A DNA stretch of 64,000 bases from Rhizobacter sp. SG703 (GTDB lineage: Bacteria; Pseudomonadota; Gammaproteobacteria; Burkholderiales; Burkholderiaceae_C). Under the pieces are notes generated by a model. The model had not been told where the DNA came from and ran no database searches. It worked only from the letters and a program-made list of their open reading frames with translations. The position numbers and the translations under genes were made by a program. The stretch lies in assembly GCF_012275445.1 (NCBI RefSeq), contig NZ_JAAZQK010000015.1:46143-110142 (forward strand). Reading direction: 5' to 3'. Shown here one piece after another: positions 23,497 to 32,629 of the stretch. How positions within the stretch are numbered: position 1 is the stretch's first letter; each line of letters opens with the position of its first letter.

Positions 23497-25512
23497 CTAC
23501 TTCTTGTCGTGAGACGAGAGCCACCCGAAGAACTCCGAATACCAGAGCTTGCTGTTGCGCGGCTTCAGGATCCAGTGGTTCTCGTCCGGGAACCACACGA
23601 GCCGCGAGTCGACGCCCCGCGCCTTCAGCGTGTTGTAGTACGCCAGCCCCTGCTGGTCGGGCACCCGGAAGTCGAGCGCCCCGTGGATCACCAGCGTCGG
23701 CGTCTTCATGTTCTTCGCGAACGCATGCGGGCTCTGCGAGTTGACCTTGGCCGGGTCGTCCCAGTACCAGGCGCCCAGTTCCTTCGCATGCCAGGTGTAG
23801 GCGTCGTCGCTGAACATCGCGGTCCAGTCGAAGCAGCCGGCGTGGCACACATAGGCCTGGTAGCGGCCCGGCTTCACGTGGCCGTTCATCCACGCCACCA
23901 TGTAGCCGCCATAGCTGCCGCCGGTCGCGAAGACGCGGCCGCGGTCGATGTACGGCGCCTTCAGCATCAGGTCGGTCGTCGCCTCCACGTCCTGCAGCTC
24001 CAGCTCGCCCCAGCGGTGCGTGATGCTGTCGAGGAAGCCGTAGCCGAAGCCGCTCGAGCCGTGGTAGTTCACGCAGGCGACCACGTAGCCCTGCGCCGCG
24101 AACACATGCGTGTTCCAGCGGTAGTGGAAGGTGTCGCCGGCCGCCGCGTGCGGGCCGCCATGGATGCTGTGCAGCAGCGGGTACTTCTTCTTCGGGTCGA
24201 ACCCCGGCGGGTAGATCACCCACGCCTGGATCTCGTCGCCCTGCGCACCCTTCAGCCGCACGTCTTCGTACCTGCCCAGCCGGATCGGCTTCAGCAGGTC
24301 GTCGTTGAAGCGTTCCAGGCGCTGCGGCGCGTCGGTGGTGCCGTCGATGCCCGCACGGTGCACATGCACCCGCGCGGGATGGTCCATCGCGTCGGCGGCG
24401 GTCACGACCACGTCGCCCGCCACGTCGAAGCCCTGCACCCAGCCGCCTTGCGCCACCACCGCGGCAGTGCGCGTCGCGACGTCGAAGCGCCACAGGTGGC
24501 AGCGGCCCTGGTCTTCGGCGGTGAAGAAGAGGGCGTCGCCGTCGGCCGACCAGCGGATCGGCGCGTTCACCGCGTGGTCCCACGCCGCGCTCAGCACCTG
24601 CTGCTTCACCGGCGCGTCGACGCCGCGCTGCAGCACCGCCGCATGGTCGGGCATCGTGTGGCGCTTGCCCTGGTGGCTCGCGAGGAATGCGATGCGCTTG
24701 CCGTCGGGGCTGTAGCGCGGGGCCTCGAAGTCCCACGCCTTGTCCTGCGCGATCACCTCGATGCGGCCGCTGCGCACCGCCACCTCGGCCAGCGACTTGC
24801 AGTTGTCCAGCCGCTTCTCCGGCGCCGGGTCGAACGCGAACGCGATGTGGCGGCCGTCGGGCGAGATGTCGAACGAATGCGCGTCGGGGTCGTCGCGCTG
24901 CAGCTGATAGCCGCTGCCTTCGAACAGGTCGCGCACCCGGCCGCTCTCGACATCGAGCACCAGCACGTGCGCCACGCGGCCCATCGGCAGGTTGCGGTCC
25001 CAGTAACGGTACTGCGCCTCGCTCGTCACGTAGGCGGTTTCCTTGCGGTCCTTGAAGGCCTGGTGGCGCTTGGCCTGCGCCGCGCTGCCGCGAGCATCGG
25101 GCCACACCCACGAGACGAACGCGATGCGCTTGCCATCGGGGAACCACTTGAAGGCGTCGACCCCCGGCGCGAAATCGCTGACGCGGCGCGCCTCGCCGCC
25201 ATCGGGCGCGATCACGTACAGCTGCGGCGTGTCGTCCTTCTTGCCCTGCTGCTCGCGGCGCGCGATGAACGCGATGCGCTCGCCGGTCGGCGACCACGCC
25301 GGCTGGCCGTCCTTCTCGCCGGCCTGCGTCAGCCGGCGCGGCTCGCCGCCGAAGGTCGACAGCAGCCACAGCGCCGAGGTGCCCTTGTTGTCCTCCATCG
25401 AGTAGCTGCCGACCGAACAGACCGCCTGCGCGCCGTCGGGCGACAAGGCGAGTCCGCCGACGCGCTGCAGCGCCCACAGGTCATCGATGCTCAGGGTGCG
25501 GTGTCGGGCCAT
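23497..25512 (-). CDS. S9 family (acylaminoacyl-peptidase-like) serine peptidase
   Basis: A 671-residue protein with an N-terminal beta-propeller (about 1-400; TolB/WD40-like blades such as PAWSPTGERIAFIA and SPDGRHIAFAF) and a C-terminal alpha/beta-hydrolase domain. The catalytic triad is visible: Ser533 in GGSYGGYM, Asp614 and His646. There is no signal peptide, so it is cytoplasmic. The family removes short or N-acylated peptides. It is downstream of MoxR on the same strand, about 100 bp away, and probably part of the same unit or independently expressed. Confidence 0.93.
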   Translation of the reverse strand: MARHRTLSIDDLWALQRVGGLALSPDGAQAVCSVGSYSMEDNKGTSALWLLSTFGGEPRRLTQAGEKDGQPAWSPTGERIAFIARREQQGKKDDTPQLYVIAPDGGEARRVSDFAPGVDAFKWFPDGKRIAFVSWVWPDARGSAAQAKRHQAFKDRKETAYVTSEAQYRYWDRNLPMGRVAHVLVLDVESGRVRDLFEGSGYQLQRDDPDAHSFDISPDGRHIAFAFDPAPEKRLDNCKSLAEVAVRSGRIEVIAQDKAWDFEAPRYSPDGKRIAFLASHQGKRHTMPDHAAVLQRGVDAPVKQQVLSAAWDHAVNAPIRWSADGDALFFTAEDQGRCHLWRFDVATRTAAVVAQGGWVQGFDVAGDVVVTAADAMDHPARVHVHRAGIDGTTDAPQRLERFNDDLLKPIRLGRYEDVRLKGAQGDEIQAWVIYPPGFDPKKKYPLLHSIHGGPHAAAGDTFHYRWNTHVFAAQGYVVACVNYHGSSGFGYGFLDSITHRWGELELQDVEATTDLMLKAPYIDRGRVFATGGSYGGYMVAWMNGHVKPGRYQAYVCHAGCFDWTAMFSDDAYTWHAKELGAWYWDDPAKVNSQSPHAFAKNMKTPTLVIHGALDFRVPDQQGLAYYNTLKARGVDSRLVWFPDENHWILKPRNSKLWYSEFFGWLSSHDKK

Positions 25513-25611
25513 GTCAGGGGCCGCCTCGTGAGCGGCGTTCGTGGAAAAACGGGATCGCGCGAATCGACGTTCAGCGCGCGCGGGCCGGCCGGAGGCGTCC
25601 CTCGGCCAGCG

Positions 25612-26466
<855 letters not shown>

Positions 26467-26511
26467 GCGGCGCAGGGTTGGAAGGGGTGCGGGCCAGTAT
26501 AAGGCGGGCCC

Positions 26512-26517
26512 TATAAT
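26512..26517 (+). promoter_or_regulatory. Sigma-70 -10 element for the cytochrome c4 gene
   Basis: TATAAT lies 48 bp upstream of the cytochrome start codon. No good -35 hexamer is seen at the usual distance, so an activator or an extended element may be needed. Confidence 0.5.
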
Positions 26518-26564
26518 CGCCCGCGGTTCGAAGACAAGCCCTCGCCAACTTCAAAAAAGCTGCC

Positions 26565-27287
26565 ATGACAAAGCTGGTTTCCCTGATGAGTCTGACGAAG
26601 AATCTGACGAAACTGATCCCGGCGATCGCTGCCTCCCTGGTGCTGGCCGGCACCGCCGCGGCGCAGGACGCGAAGGCCGGCGATGCCAAGGCCGGCGATG
26701 TCAAGGCCGGCGATGTCAAGGCCGGCGAGAAGAAGGCCGCGATGTGCATCGGCTGCCACGGCATCCCCGGCTACCAGGCGAGCTTCCCCGAAGTGCACAA
26801 GGTGCCGATGATCGCGGGGCAGGGCGCCAAGTACATCGTCGCCGCGCTCGGCGAGTACAAGAAGGGCGAGCGCAAGCACCCGACGATGCGCGCGATCGCG
26901 GCGCCGCTGTCCGACCAGGACATGGCCGACCTCGCCGCCTTCTACGAACAGCTCCCGAAAGAGCAACCCAAGCTGGCCGAGAAGGTCGATGCCGATCCGC
27001 AGGTGGCCGAGCTGCTGAAGAAAGGCAACTGCGTGTCGTGCCACGGCGAGAACTTCAGCAAGCCGATCGACGGCAGCTACCCGAAGCTTGCCGGCCAGCA
27101 TGCCGACTACCTGTTCGTCGCGCTGAAGGCCTACCAGACCAACGGCAACCCGCAGATCGGCCGCAGCAACGCGATCATGGTCGGCCAGGTCAAGCAGTTC
27201 TCGCATGCCGAGCTGAAGACGCTGGCGCAGTACCTGGCCTCGCTGCCGAGCGAACTGCACACGGTGCCGCAATCGCGCTTCCGCTGA
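26565..27287 (+). CDS. Dihaem cytochrome c4-like protein
   Basis: A 240-residue periplasmic cytochrome with a signal peptide (about 1-33). Two class I haem c sites are CIGCH (61-65) and CVSCH (156-160). Distal Met ligands are likely in HPTMRAIAAPLS and in SNAIMVGQVK. The two-domain arrangement and length match cytochrome c4, which carries electrons from the bc1 complex to terminal oxidases. An inserted run of a five-residue repeat (DAKAG/DVKAG, four copies, about 35-54) precedes haem 1 and is encoded by near-identical 15-bp units. An alternative start at 26586 cannot be excluded. Confidence 0.92.
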   Translation: MTKLVSLMSLTKNLTKLIPAIAASLVLAGTAAAQDAKAGDAKAGDVKAGDVKAGEKKAAMCIGCHGIPGYQASFPEVHKVPMIAGQGAKYIVAALGEYKKGERKHPTMRAIAAPLSDQDMADLAAFYEQLPKEQPKLAEKVDADPQVAELLKKGNCVSCHGENFSKPIDGSYPKLAGQHADYLFVALKAYQTNGNPQIGRSNAIMVGQVKQFSHAELKTLAQYLASLPSELHTVPQSRFR

Positions 27288-27305
27288 GCCACCTCCCCCG
27301 CCTGC

Positions 27306-27338
27306 AAAACGCCGCTGCCACCCAGCGGCGTTTTTCTT
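27306..27338 (+). terminator. Rho-independent terminator after cytochrome c4
   Basis: The stem AAACGCCGCTG / CAGCGGCGTTT with a 5-base loop is followed by a run of T (TTTTTCTTT). It starts 20 bp past the stop. Confidence 0.88.
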
Positions 27339-27403
27339 TGGGAGCCCGGACCCCGCGCCGTAGACTGCGGCCTTCCACGCCACCGACCACGAAGGATCGC
27401 TTC

Positions 27404-28975
27404 ATGATGAAACGCTGGATTCCGCTGTTGTGCCTGGGCGCGCTGCTGTCCGCCGGCGCCCACGCCCAGACGCTGCGCTGGGCTTCGCAAGGCGATGCGC
27501 AGACCCTCGACCCGCATTCGCAGAACGAGCTGCTGACGAACGCGATCAACGGCCAGGTTTACGAGACGCTGGTCAACCGCGACAAGCAGCTCGGCATCGA
27601 GCCGGTGCTGGCCACCGAATGGCAGCAGACGGCGCCGACGCAGTGGCGCATGAAGCTGCGGCCGAACGTCAGGTTCCACGACGGCACGCCGTTCACCGCC
27701 GACGACGTGGTGTTCTCGGTGCAGCGCGCCCGCGAAGGCACGTCGGACATCAAGGCTTATGCGAACGCGCTCGGCGAGCCGAAGAAGATCGATGCGTTGA
27801 CGGTGGAGTTCAACCTGCCGGCGGTGAACCCGATCTTCCTGCAGCACGCGACGCTGGTGCAGATCATGAGCAAGACCTGGAGCGAGAAGAACAAGGTCAC
27901 GAAGCCGCTGGACTTCAAGAACAAGGAAGAGAGCTATGCCTCGTTCAACGCGAACGGCACCGGCCCGTACATGCTGGTCTCGCGCGCGCCCGACGTGAAG
28001 ACCGTCTTCAAGCGCAACCCGGCGTGGTGGGGCAAGTTCGACGGCAACGTGCAGGAGGTGGTGTACACGCCGATCAAGAGCGACCCGACGCGTGTCGCGG
28101 CGCTGCTGTCGGGCGAGATCGACTTCGTGCTCGACCCGGCGCCGCAGGACGTGGCGCGGCTGCGCAACACGCCCAGCGTGAAGGTGATCGACGGGCCGGA
28201 GAACCGCATCGTGTTCATCGGCATGGACCAGAGCCGCGACGAGCTGCTGTACGGCAGCGTGAAGGGCAAGAACCCGTTCAAGGACCAGCGCGTGCGCCGT
28301 GCGCTGTACCAGGCGGTCGACATCGAGACGATCCGCACCAAGCTGATGCGCGGCCAGGCGGTGCCCACCGGCGGCATCACGTCGTCGCCGCTTGGCGCGT
28401 ACAACGACCCCGAGATCGAGAAGCGGCTGCCGTACGACCTGGAAGGCGCGAAGAAGCTGATGGCCGATGCCGGCTATGCGCAGGGTTTCGAGGTGACGCT
28501 GGACTGCCCGAACAACCGCTACATCAACGACGAGGAGATCTGCCAGACGCTGGCGTCGATGTGGGCGAAGCTGAACGTGAAGATCCGCGTCAACGCGATG
28601 CCGCGTGCGACCTATTTCCCGAAGGTGCAGAAGTTCGACACCTCGATGTTCATGCTCGGCTGGGGCGGCTCGATCACCGACGCCGAGGTCACGCTGACGC
28701 CGGTGCTGCGCAGCCGGGGCGAGGGCGGGGTGGGAGCCTGGAACTTCGGCGGCACGAAGGACGCGAAGCTCGACGAGCTGGCTGCTGCGTCGAGCAAGGA
28801 AGCCGACCCGAAGAAGCGCGAGCAGCTGATCAAGGCGGCGCTTCGGGAGCACAACGAGCAGGTGCTCAATATTCCGCTGCACCGGCAGGTGATTCCGTGG
28901 GCGGCGCGCTCGAATGTCGAGGTGGTGCACCGGGCGGACAACTGGCTGGAGTGGAGGTGGGTCACGATCAAGTGA
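27404..28975 (+). CDS. ABC transporter periplasmic solute-binding protein (SBP_bac_5, peptide type)
   Basis: A 523-residue family 5 binding protein with a signal peptide (about 1-21, AHA^QTLRW). Typical segments are GDAQTLDPHSQNE, LRPNVRFHDGTPFTADDVVFS, NGTGPYMLVSR and FKDQRVRRALYQAVD. The family delivers di- or oligopeptides, and sometimes nickel, haem or glutathione, to ABC permeases. No permease or ATPase genes are adjacent, so it is an orphan binding protein whose partners are elsewhere. AAGGA lies 7 bases before ATG 27404; the next codon is also ATG. Confidence 0.93.
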   Translation: MMKRWIPLLCLGALLSAGAHAQTLRWASQGDAQTLDPHSQNELLTNAINGQVYETLVNRDKQLGIEPVLATEWQQTAPTQWRMKLRPNVRFHDGTPFTADDVVFSVQRAREGTSDIKAYANALGEPKKIDALTVEFNLPAVNPIFLQHATLVQIMSKTWSEKNKVTKPLDFKNKEESYASFNANGTGPYMLVSRAPDVKTVFKRNPAWWGKFDGNVQEVVYTPIKSDPTRVAALLSGEIDFVLDPAPQDVARLRNTPSVKVIDGPENRIVFIGMDQSRDELLYGSVKGKNPFKDQRVRRALYQAVDIETIRTKLMRGQAVPTGGITSSPLGAYNDPEIEKRLPYDLEGAKKLMADAGYAQGFEVTLDCPNNRYINDEEICQTLASMWAKLNVKIRVNAMPRATYFPKVQKFDTSMFMLGWGGSITDAEVTLTPVLRSRGEGGVGAWNFGGTKDAKLDELAAASSKEADPKKREQLIKAALREHNEQVLNIPLHRQVIPWAARSNVEVVHRADNWLEWRWVTIK

Positions 28976-29013
28976 ACACTGCGTTGGGGCTTCTCTTCAC
29001 TGCGTGAGGCTGC

Positions 29014-29424
29014 GCCGGGTCTCGCCCCGGCGGGCGAGTCACTTTCATTTGTCTTGCCAAATGAAAGTAACCAAAGCAAAGGCGCTTGAACCCGAACACC
29101 ATACGGTTCGTTCTGCACGCTGCGGACAACACGGCCACGCCGCTATAACCCCACCGTGGTTGGGATTGTTGTGCGTTCTTCCCATCCAGCTCGCTGCGCA
29201 TCGCCTGGGCCCGAAGTGGCATTCGGGCTGCGTAGCCCGAAGCGGGGCGTGTGAGGAAAAAGGAAGGGCAACAATCCCAACCAAGCCACGATGTGCAGCG
29301 GCGTGGCCGTGTTGTCCGCAGCGTGCAGAACGAACCGTATGGTGTGTGTTGAGGCGCTTTGCTTTGGTTACTTTCATTTGAGCCAGCAAATGAAAGTGAC
29401 TCGCCCGCCGGGGCGAGACCCGGC
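29014..29424. repeat. Large inverted repeat with nested hairpins (about 157-bp arms)
   Basis: The left arm (29014-29171) and right arm (29269-29424) are near-identical inverted copies around a 97-bp centre. Each arm contains its own perfect 11-bp hairpin: ACTTTCATTTG-N6-CAAATGAAAGT at 29041-29068 and at 29370-29397. The centre carries another hairpin-prone segment (CTTCGGGCTACGCAGCCCGAA-like on the minus strand). No transposase is encoded. It fills most of the 513-bp gap between two convergent genes; after it, CGAGACCCGGCAATGCCAC is partly repeated up to 29455. It resembles a miniature foldback element or a bidirectional terminator. Confidence 0.85.
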
Positions 29425-29488
29425 AATGCCACCCGAAGCGAGACCCGGCAATGCCACGCAGGGCGAAACCTGCCCCCCAGCCCAGCGT

Positions 29489-31327
29489 TCAGCGCCCCGT
29501 CACCTGCACCTCGTTGACGATCGCACTCCAAGATTGCGGCCCCGTCTTGCCCGAGACACGCACGCCGAGCACGCCCGCCAGCGGCGTGCCGCTGAACGCG
29601 TAGCTCGCACCGCCGGCGGCCGCGCTGTTCGGATACGCCGGCGCGATCGCCCAGCCCGATTCGAGCCAGCGCGTGCCGTCGGTCGTGTACTGCAGGCTCA
29701 CGCCCGATTCGAAATAGCCGTTGCCGTAGCTGTCGACCGCGCCATTGACGAACGCGACCTTCGAGACCGTCTTCGCGGCGGTCCAGGTGACGCCGGCCGC
29801 CTCCCACTTGCCGGTCTCGCCTTCGCCCGCGGCATTCAGCGTGACGCCGGTGGCCAGCTTGCCGTCGTTGATGCCGGCGCGCGCCTGGCGGTTCGCGTTC
29901 GACAGCGCCGTCGTGCCCTTGGTCCACACCTGGCCGGTGCCGCTCGCCTCGATCTGCGTGTCGCCGCTGCCGCCACGCACAGTGAACGCGGCGCGGATCG
30001 AATGGCCGGCCTGCACGTCGGCGAAGGTGTAGCTCGACACCGCACCGACCGCCGCGCCGTCCACCGTCACCGCGCCGATGTCGTAGCCGGCATTCGGCAC
30101 GATGCTGAAGCCCTGGCTGCGGCCTTGTTGCACCTGCACCGCACCGCTCGGCACGATCGTGCCGCCAGTGCCGGCCGACGCGTCGATGCTCAGCGGCGCG
30201 GTCGCGCCGTTGTCCAGTCCAGCCTTCACCGCCGACCAGAAGCTCGCGTCTTCATAACCCATCGCCCACACGCTGGTGCCGGCCAGCCCGTAGGCATTCA
30301 CCAGCGCGGTCTTGGCCTGGATGCTCTGCGCATCGTCGTACCAGAGCGTCGGCTGTTTCGTCGAATTGCTCCATTCGGTGCCGTCCGGCTGCTTGCGCAC
30401 CGTGCCCCAGGTGGCATAGGGCGTGGCCGACGCCGCATCGCGCTGCAGCACCGCACCGGCATGCGAGGCCAGCACGGCCGGGTAGCTCGACCAGTGCACC
30501 ACCTGGTTGGTGCTGTAGTCGTAGCCGTAGCTCGGCAGGCCGGCCAGCACCTTCGACGCCGGCACCCGCGACACGGTGTACGACAGGATGGCCTTCTGCC
30601 AGTCCAGCCCCGATTCCGGACCCGGCCACACCTCGCCGTTGAAGCCGCTGCTCGCCCAGCCCGGACCGACCTCGTCGTAGGTCATCACCTGGAAGTAGTC
30701 GACCGCGGCGCCGATCGCGCTGTAGTCGTAGCCGGTCAGGTAGTCCGGTGCCTTGTCGCTGGTCTTCGGCGGCACGCTGATCACCAGCTTCAGCCCCTGC
30801 GCATGCAGGCCGGCGGCGAGCGATGCGATGAACGCGCTGTGGTTCGCCTTGTCTGCCGGCTGCACCGCCTCCAGGTCGATGTCGATGCCGGCGAAGCCGT
30901 TCGCGGTCGCGAGGTTCACCAGGTTCGTCACCGCCTTCGTACGGCTGCTGGCGCTGGCCAGCACCGCCTTCGAGATCGCGGGGTCGAAGCCCCCGGTGTC
31001 GTTGCTGTAGTCGGAGACCGTCGGGTACAACGGCAGCCCCTTCGACTTCGCGAAGCTGATGATGCTGCGCGTCGTGTTCGTCATGCCCTCGGTACCGACC
31101 GTGCCCGCGGCAGTCAGGTTGTAGGCCGAGCCGAGGCCGACGGCGCTCAGTTGCGCGTGGTAGGCCTGCAGGTTGGTGTACGACTGGCCGATCTGGCCGT
31201 CGGTGTAGGCCAGCACGAACGGCGCGGCGTCGGCCTGCGACGTGGCGACAAGGCACGCGAAGCTGACGCAGGCGAGCCCGGCGACGAAGCCGGCGCGGTG
31301 GGGGCGGAGGTGTGAAAGGGCTTTCAT
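29489..31327 (-). CDS. Secreted GH18-family glycosidase with InlB-like repeat and discoidin-like C-terminus
   Basis: A 612-residue exported protein. The signal peptide ends around residue 34 (QADA). The GH18 domain (36-375) has GIDIDLE with Asp149, Asp151 and the catalytic Glu153, and the typical VMTYDEVGP and SVWAMGYED strands. Leu replaces the usual Trp before the Glu. A divergent InlB B-repeat-like domain (about 382-452) and a C-terminal beta-sandwich (about 460-612; discoidin/CBM32-like) follow. It is only distantly related to the first chitinase and could be a chitinase, an endo-N-acetylglucosaminidase or a peptidoglycan-type GH18. Start choice is uncertain: ATG 31345 would add six residues, and neither has a good ribosome-binding site. 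Confidence 0.88.
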   Translation of the reverse strand: MKALSHLRPHRAGFVAGLACVSFACLVATSQADAAPFVLAYTDGQIGQSYTNLQAYHAQLSAVGLGSAYNLTAAGTVGTEGMTNTTRSIISFAKSKGLPLYPTVSDYSNDTGGFDPAISKAVLASASSRTKAVTNLVNLATANGFAGIDIDLEAVQPADKANHSAFIASLAAGLHAQGLKLVISVPPKTSDKAPDYLTGYDYSAIGAAVDYFQVMTYDEVGPGWASSGFNGEVWPGPESGLDWQKAILSYTVSRVPASKVLAGLPSYGYDYSTNQVVHWSSYPAVLASHAGAVLQRDAASATPYATWGTVRKQPDGTEWSNSTKQPTLWYDDAQSIQAKTALVNAYGLAGTSVWAMGYEDASFWSAVKAGLDNGATAPLSIDASAGTGGTIVPSGAVQVQQGRSQGFSIVPNAGYDIGAVTVDGAAVGAVSSYTFADVQAGHSIRAAFTVRGGSGDTQIEASGTGQVWTKGTTALSNANRQARAGINDGKLATGVTLNAAGEGETGKWEAAGVTWTAAKTVSKVAFVNGAVDSYGNGYFESGVSLQYTTDGTRWLESGWAIAPAYPNSAAAGGASYAFSGTPLAGVLGVRVSGKTGPQSWSAIVNEVQVTGR

Positions 31328-31410
31328 CAGCCGATGGTGGCTCATCTCCGCGCCGACAGTTGTCAGCAAACCGTAGCGTTGGTAACGCCGTGGCGGCCCC
31401 CGGCCGGCGA

Positions 31411-31842
31411 TCAGCGCGTGGCGCGGCGGCGCACGCAGTCGATGTACTTGTGGCCGTCGGGCGGCAACCCGCTGCGCTGCGACGCCCAGATCATTTCGCC
31501 GAGGCACTCCATCATTTCGTGCTGCGCCTCGTGGGCCGAGCCCCGCTTCGCGGCGAGCAGCGCATAGGCCTGCTTGATGCCGGTCGGCTGGTCGATGCTG
31601 ACCTGCTCGCTGATCGACAGGTGCATCGACAGGTGCAGGAAGGGGTTGGTGCGGCCGTCTTCGACTTCGTAGACCTTGGCCAGCGCGGCGGCCTCGTCGG
31701 CCAGTTCGGCGTGGTACTCCGGGTGGTTCGCGATCCAGTCGCCGGCCACCGCCTCCATCGGCGTCAGCGGCAGGCCGTCGCGCTGCTTGCGGAAGGTCTC
31801 GCAAAAGAATCGCCGGACGTCGTGCTGGGTCGGTGCAAACAT
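31411..31842 (-). CDS. DUF1841 family protein
   Basis: A 143-residue acidic cytoplasmic protein beginning MFAPTQHDVRRFFCETF, with the family segments NPFLHLSMHLSISEQV and CLGEMIWASQRSG. DUF1841 is widespread in beta- and gammaproteobacteria and has no established function. It diverges from the TauE gene with only 16 bp between start codons, so promoters must overlap the coding starts. Confidence 0.85.
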   Translation of the reverse strand: MFAPTQHDVRRFFCETFRKQRDGLPLTPMEAVAGDWIANHPEYHAELADEAAALAKVYEVEDGRTNPFLHLSMHLSISEQVSIDQPTGIKQAYALLAAKRGSAHEAQHEMMECLGEMIWASQRSGLPPDGHKYIDCVRRRATR

Positions 31843-31858
31843 CCGAGAATTCTCGCCG

Positions 31859-32602
31859 ATGATCACCGACCCCTGGTTCTACGCGGCCGCCATTCCCGCG
31901 GTGCTGCTGATGGGCTTGTCCAAGAGCGGCTTCGGCGCCGGCTTCGGCTCGCTCGCGACGCCGCTGATGGCCTTGTCGATCACGGTGCCGCAGGCCGCGG
32001 CCATCATGCTTCCGCTGCTGCTGGTGATGGATGCCGTGGGCGTGAAGGCGCTGTTCCAGCAGCGCGACAAGGCGCTGATCCGGCTGCTGCTGCCGGCCGG
32101 GCTGCTCGGCACGCTGCTGGGCACGTTGTCGTTCGGGCTGCTGCCGCCGAAGACGGTGGCCGGCATCGTCGGCGCGCTGACGCTGCTGTTCCTGGCGCAG
32201 CGGCTGCTGTTCCCGCCGCGCGCCGATGCGCCGCCGCCGCCGCGCTGGCTCGGCTTCGGGCTCGGCATCGCGTCGGGCTTCACCAGCTTCGTCGCGCACG
32301 CGGGCGCGCCGCCTGTCAGCGCCTACGTGCTGCCGCTGCGGCTGCCGCCGATGATCTTCACCGCGACGATGGCCACGTTCTTCGCGGTCGTGAATTTGTC
32401 GAAGTGGATCCCGTATGCCTTCCTCGGGTTGATCGACCTGCGCAACCTCGGCACCTCGCTGGTGCTGATGCCGTTCGCGCCGGTCGGCGTGTGGATCGGC
32501 ATCCGGCTCGCGAAGCGGATCCAGCCGACGCTGTTCTATCGGCTGGTGTATGTGGGGATGTTCCTGACCGGGGCGAAGCTGCTGTACGACGCGTTGGTGT
32601 GA
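31859..32602 (+). CDS. TauE/SafE family sulfite/anion exporter
   Basis: A 247-residue membrane protein with about eight hydrophobic segments and the duplicated TauE/SafE pattern (GLSKSGFGAGFGS near residues 19-31, and GFTSFVAHAGAPPVSAY near 139-155). The family is proposed to export sulfite, sulfoacetate or other anions. It has no sulfur-metabolism neighbours here. Its stop is 27 bp from the stop of the convergent antiporter gene. Confidence 0.9.
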   Translation: MITDPWFYAAAIPAVLLMGLSKSGFGAGFGSLATPLMALSITVPQAAAIMLPLLLVMDAVGVKALFQQRDKALIRLLLPAGLLGTLLGTLSFGLLPPKTVAGIVGALTLLFLAQRLLFPPRADAPPPPRWLGFGLGIASGFTSFVAHAGAPPVSAYVLPLRLPPMIFTATMATFFAVVNLSKWIPYAFLGLIDLRNLGTSLVLMPFAPVGVWIGIRLAKRIQPTLFYRLVYVGMFLTGAKLLYDALV

Positions 32603-32629
32603 TGCCAATCCGGGGATCGTTCTCCACTT

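Noticed and set aside
29014-29424. Insertion sequence with transposase
   Set aside because: The arms and centre contain no plausible transposase frame; open frames here are short and non-coding in character.
29489-32608. 1039-residue version of the second GH18 protein
   Set aside because: The upstream part is Arg/Gln-rich and opposite TauE and DUF1841; a proper signal peptide starts at 31327/31345.
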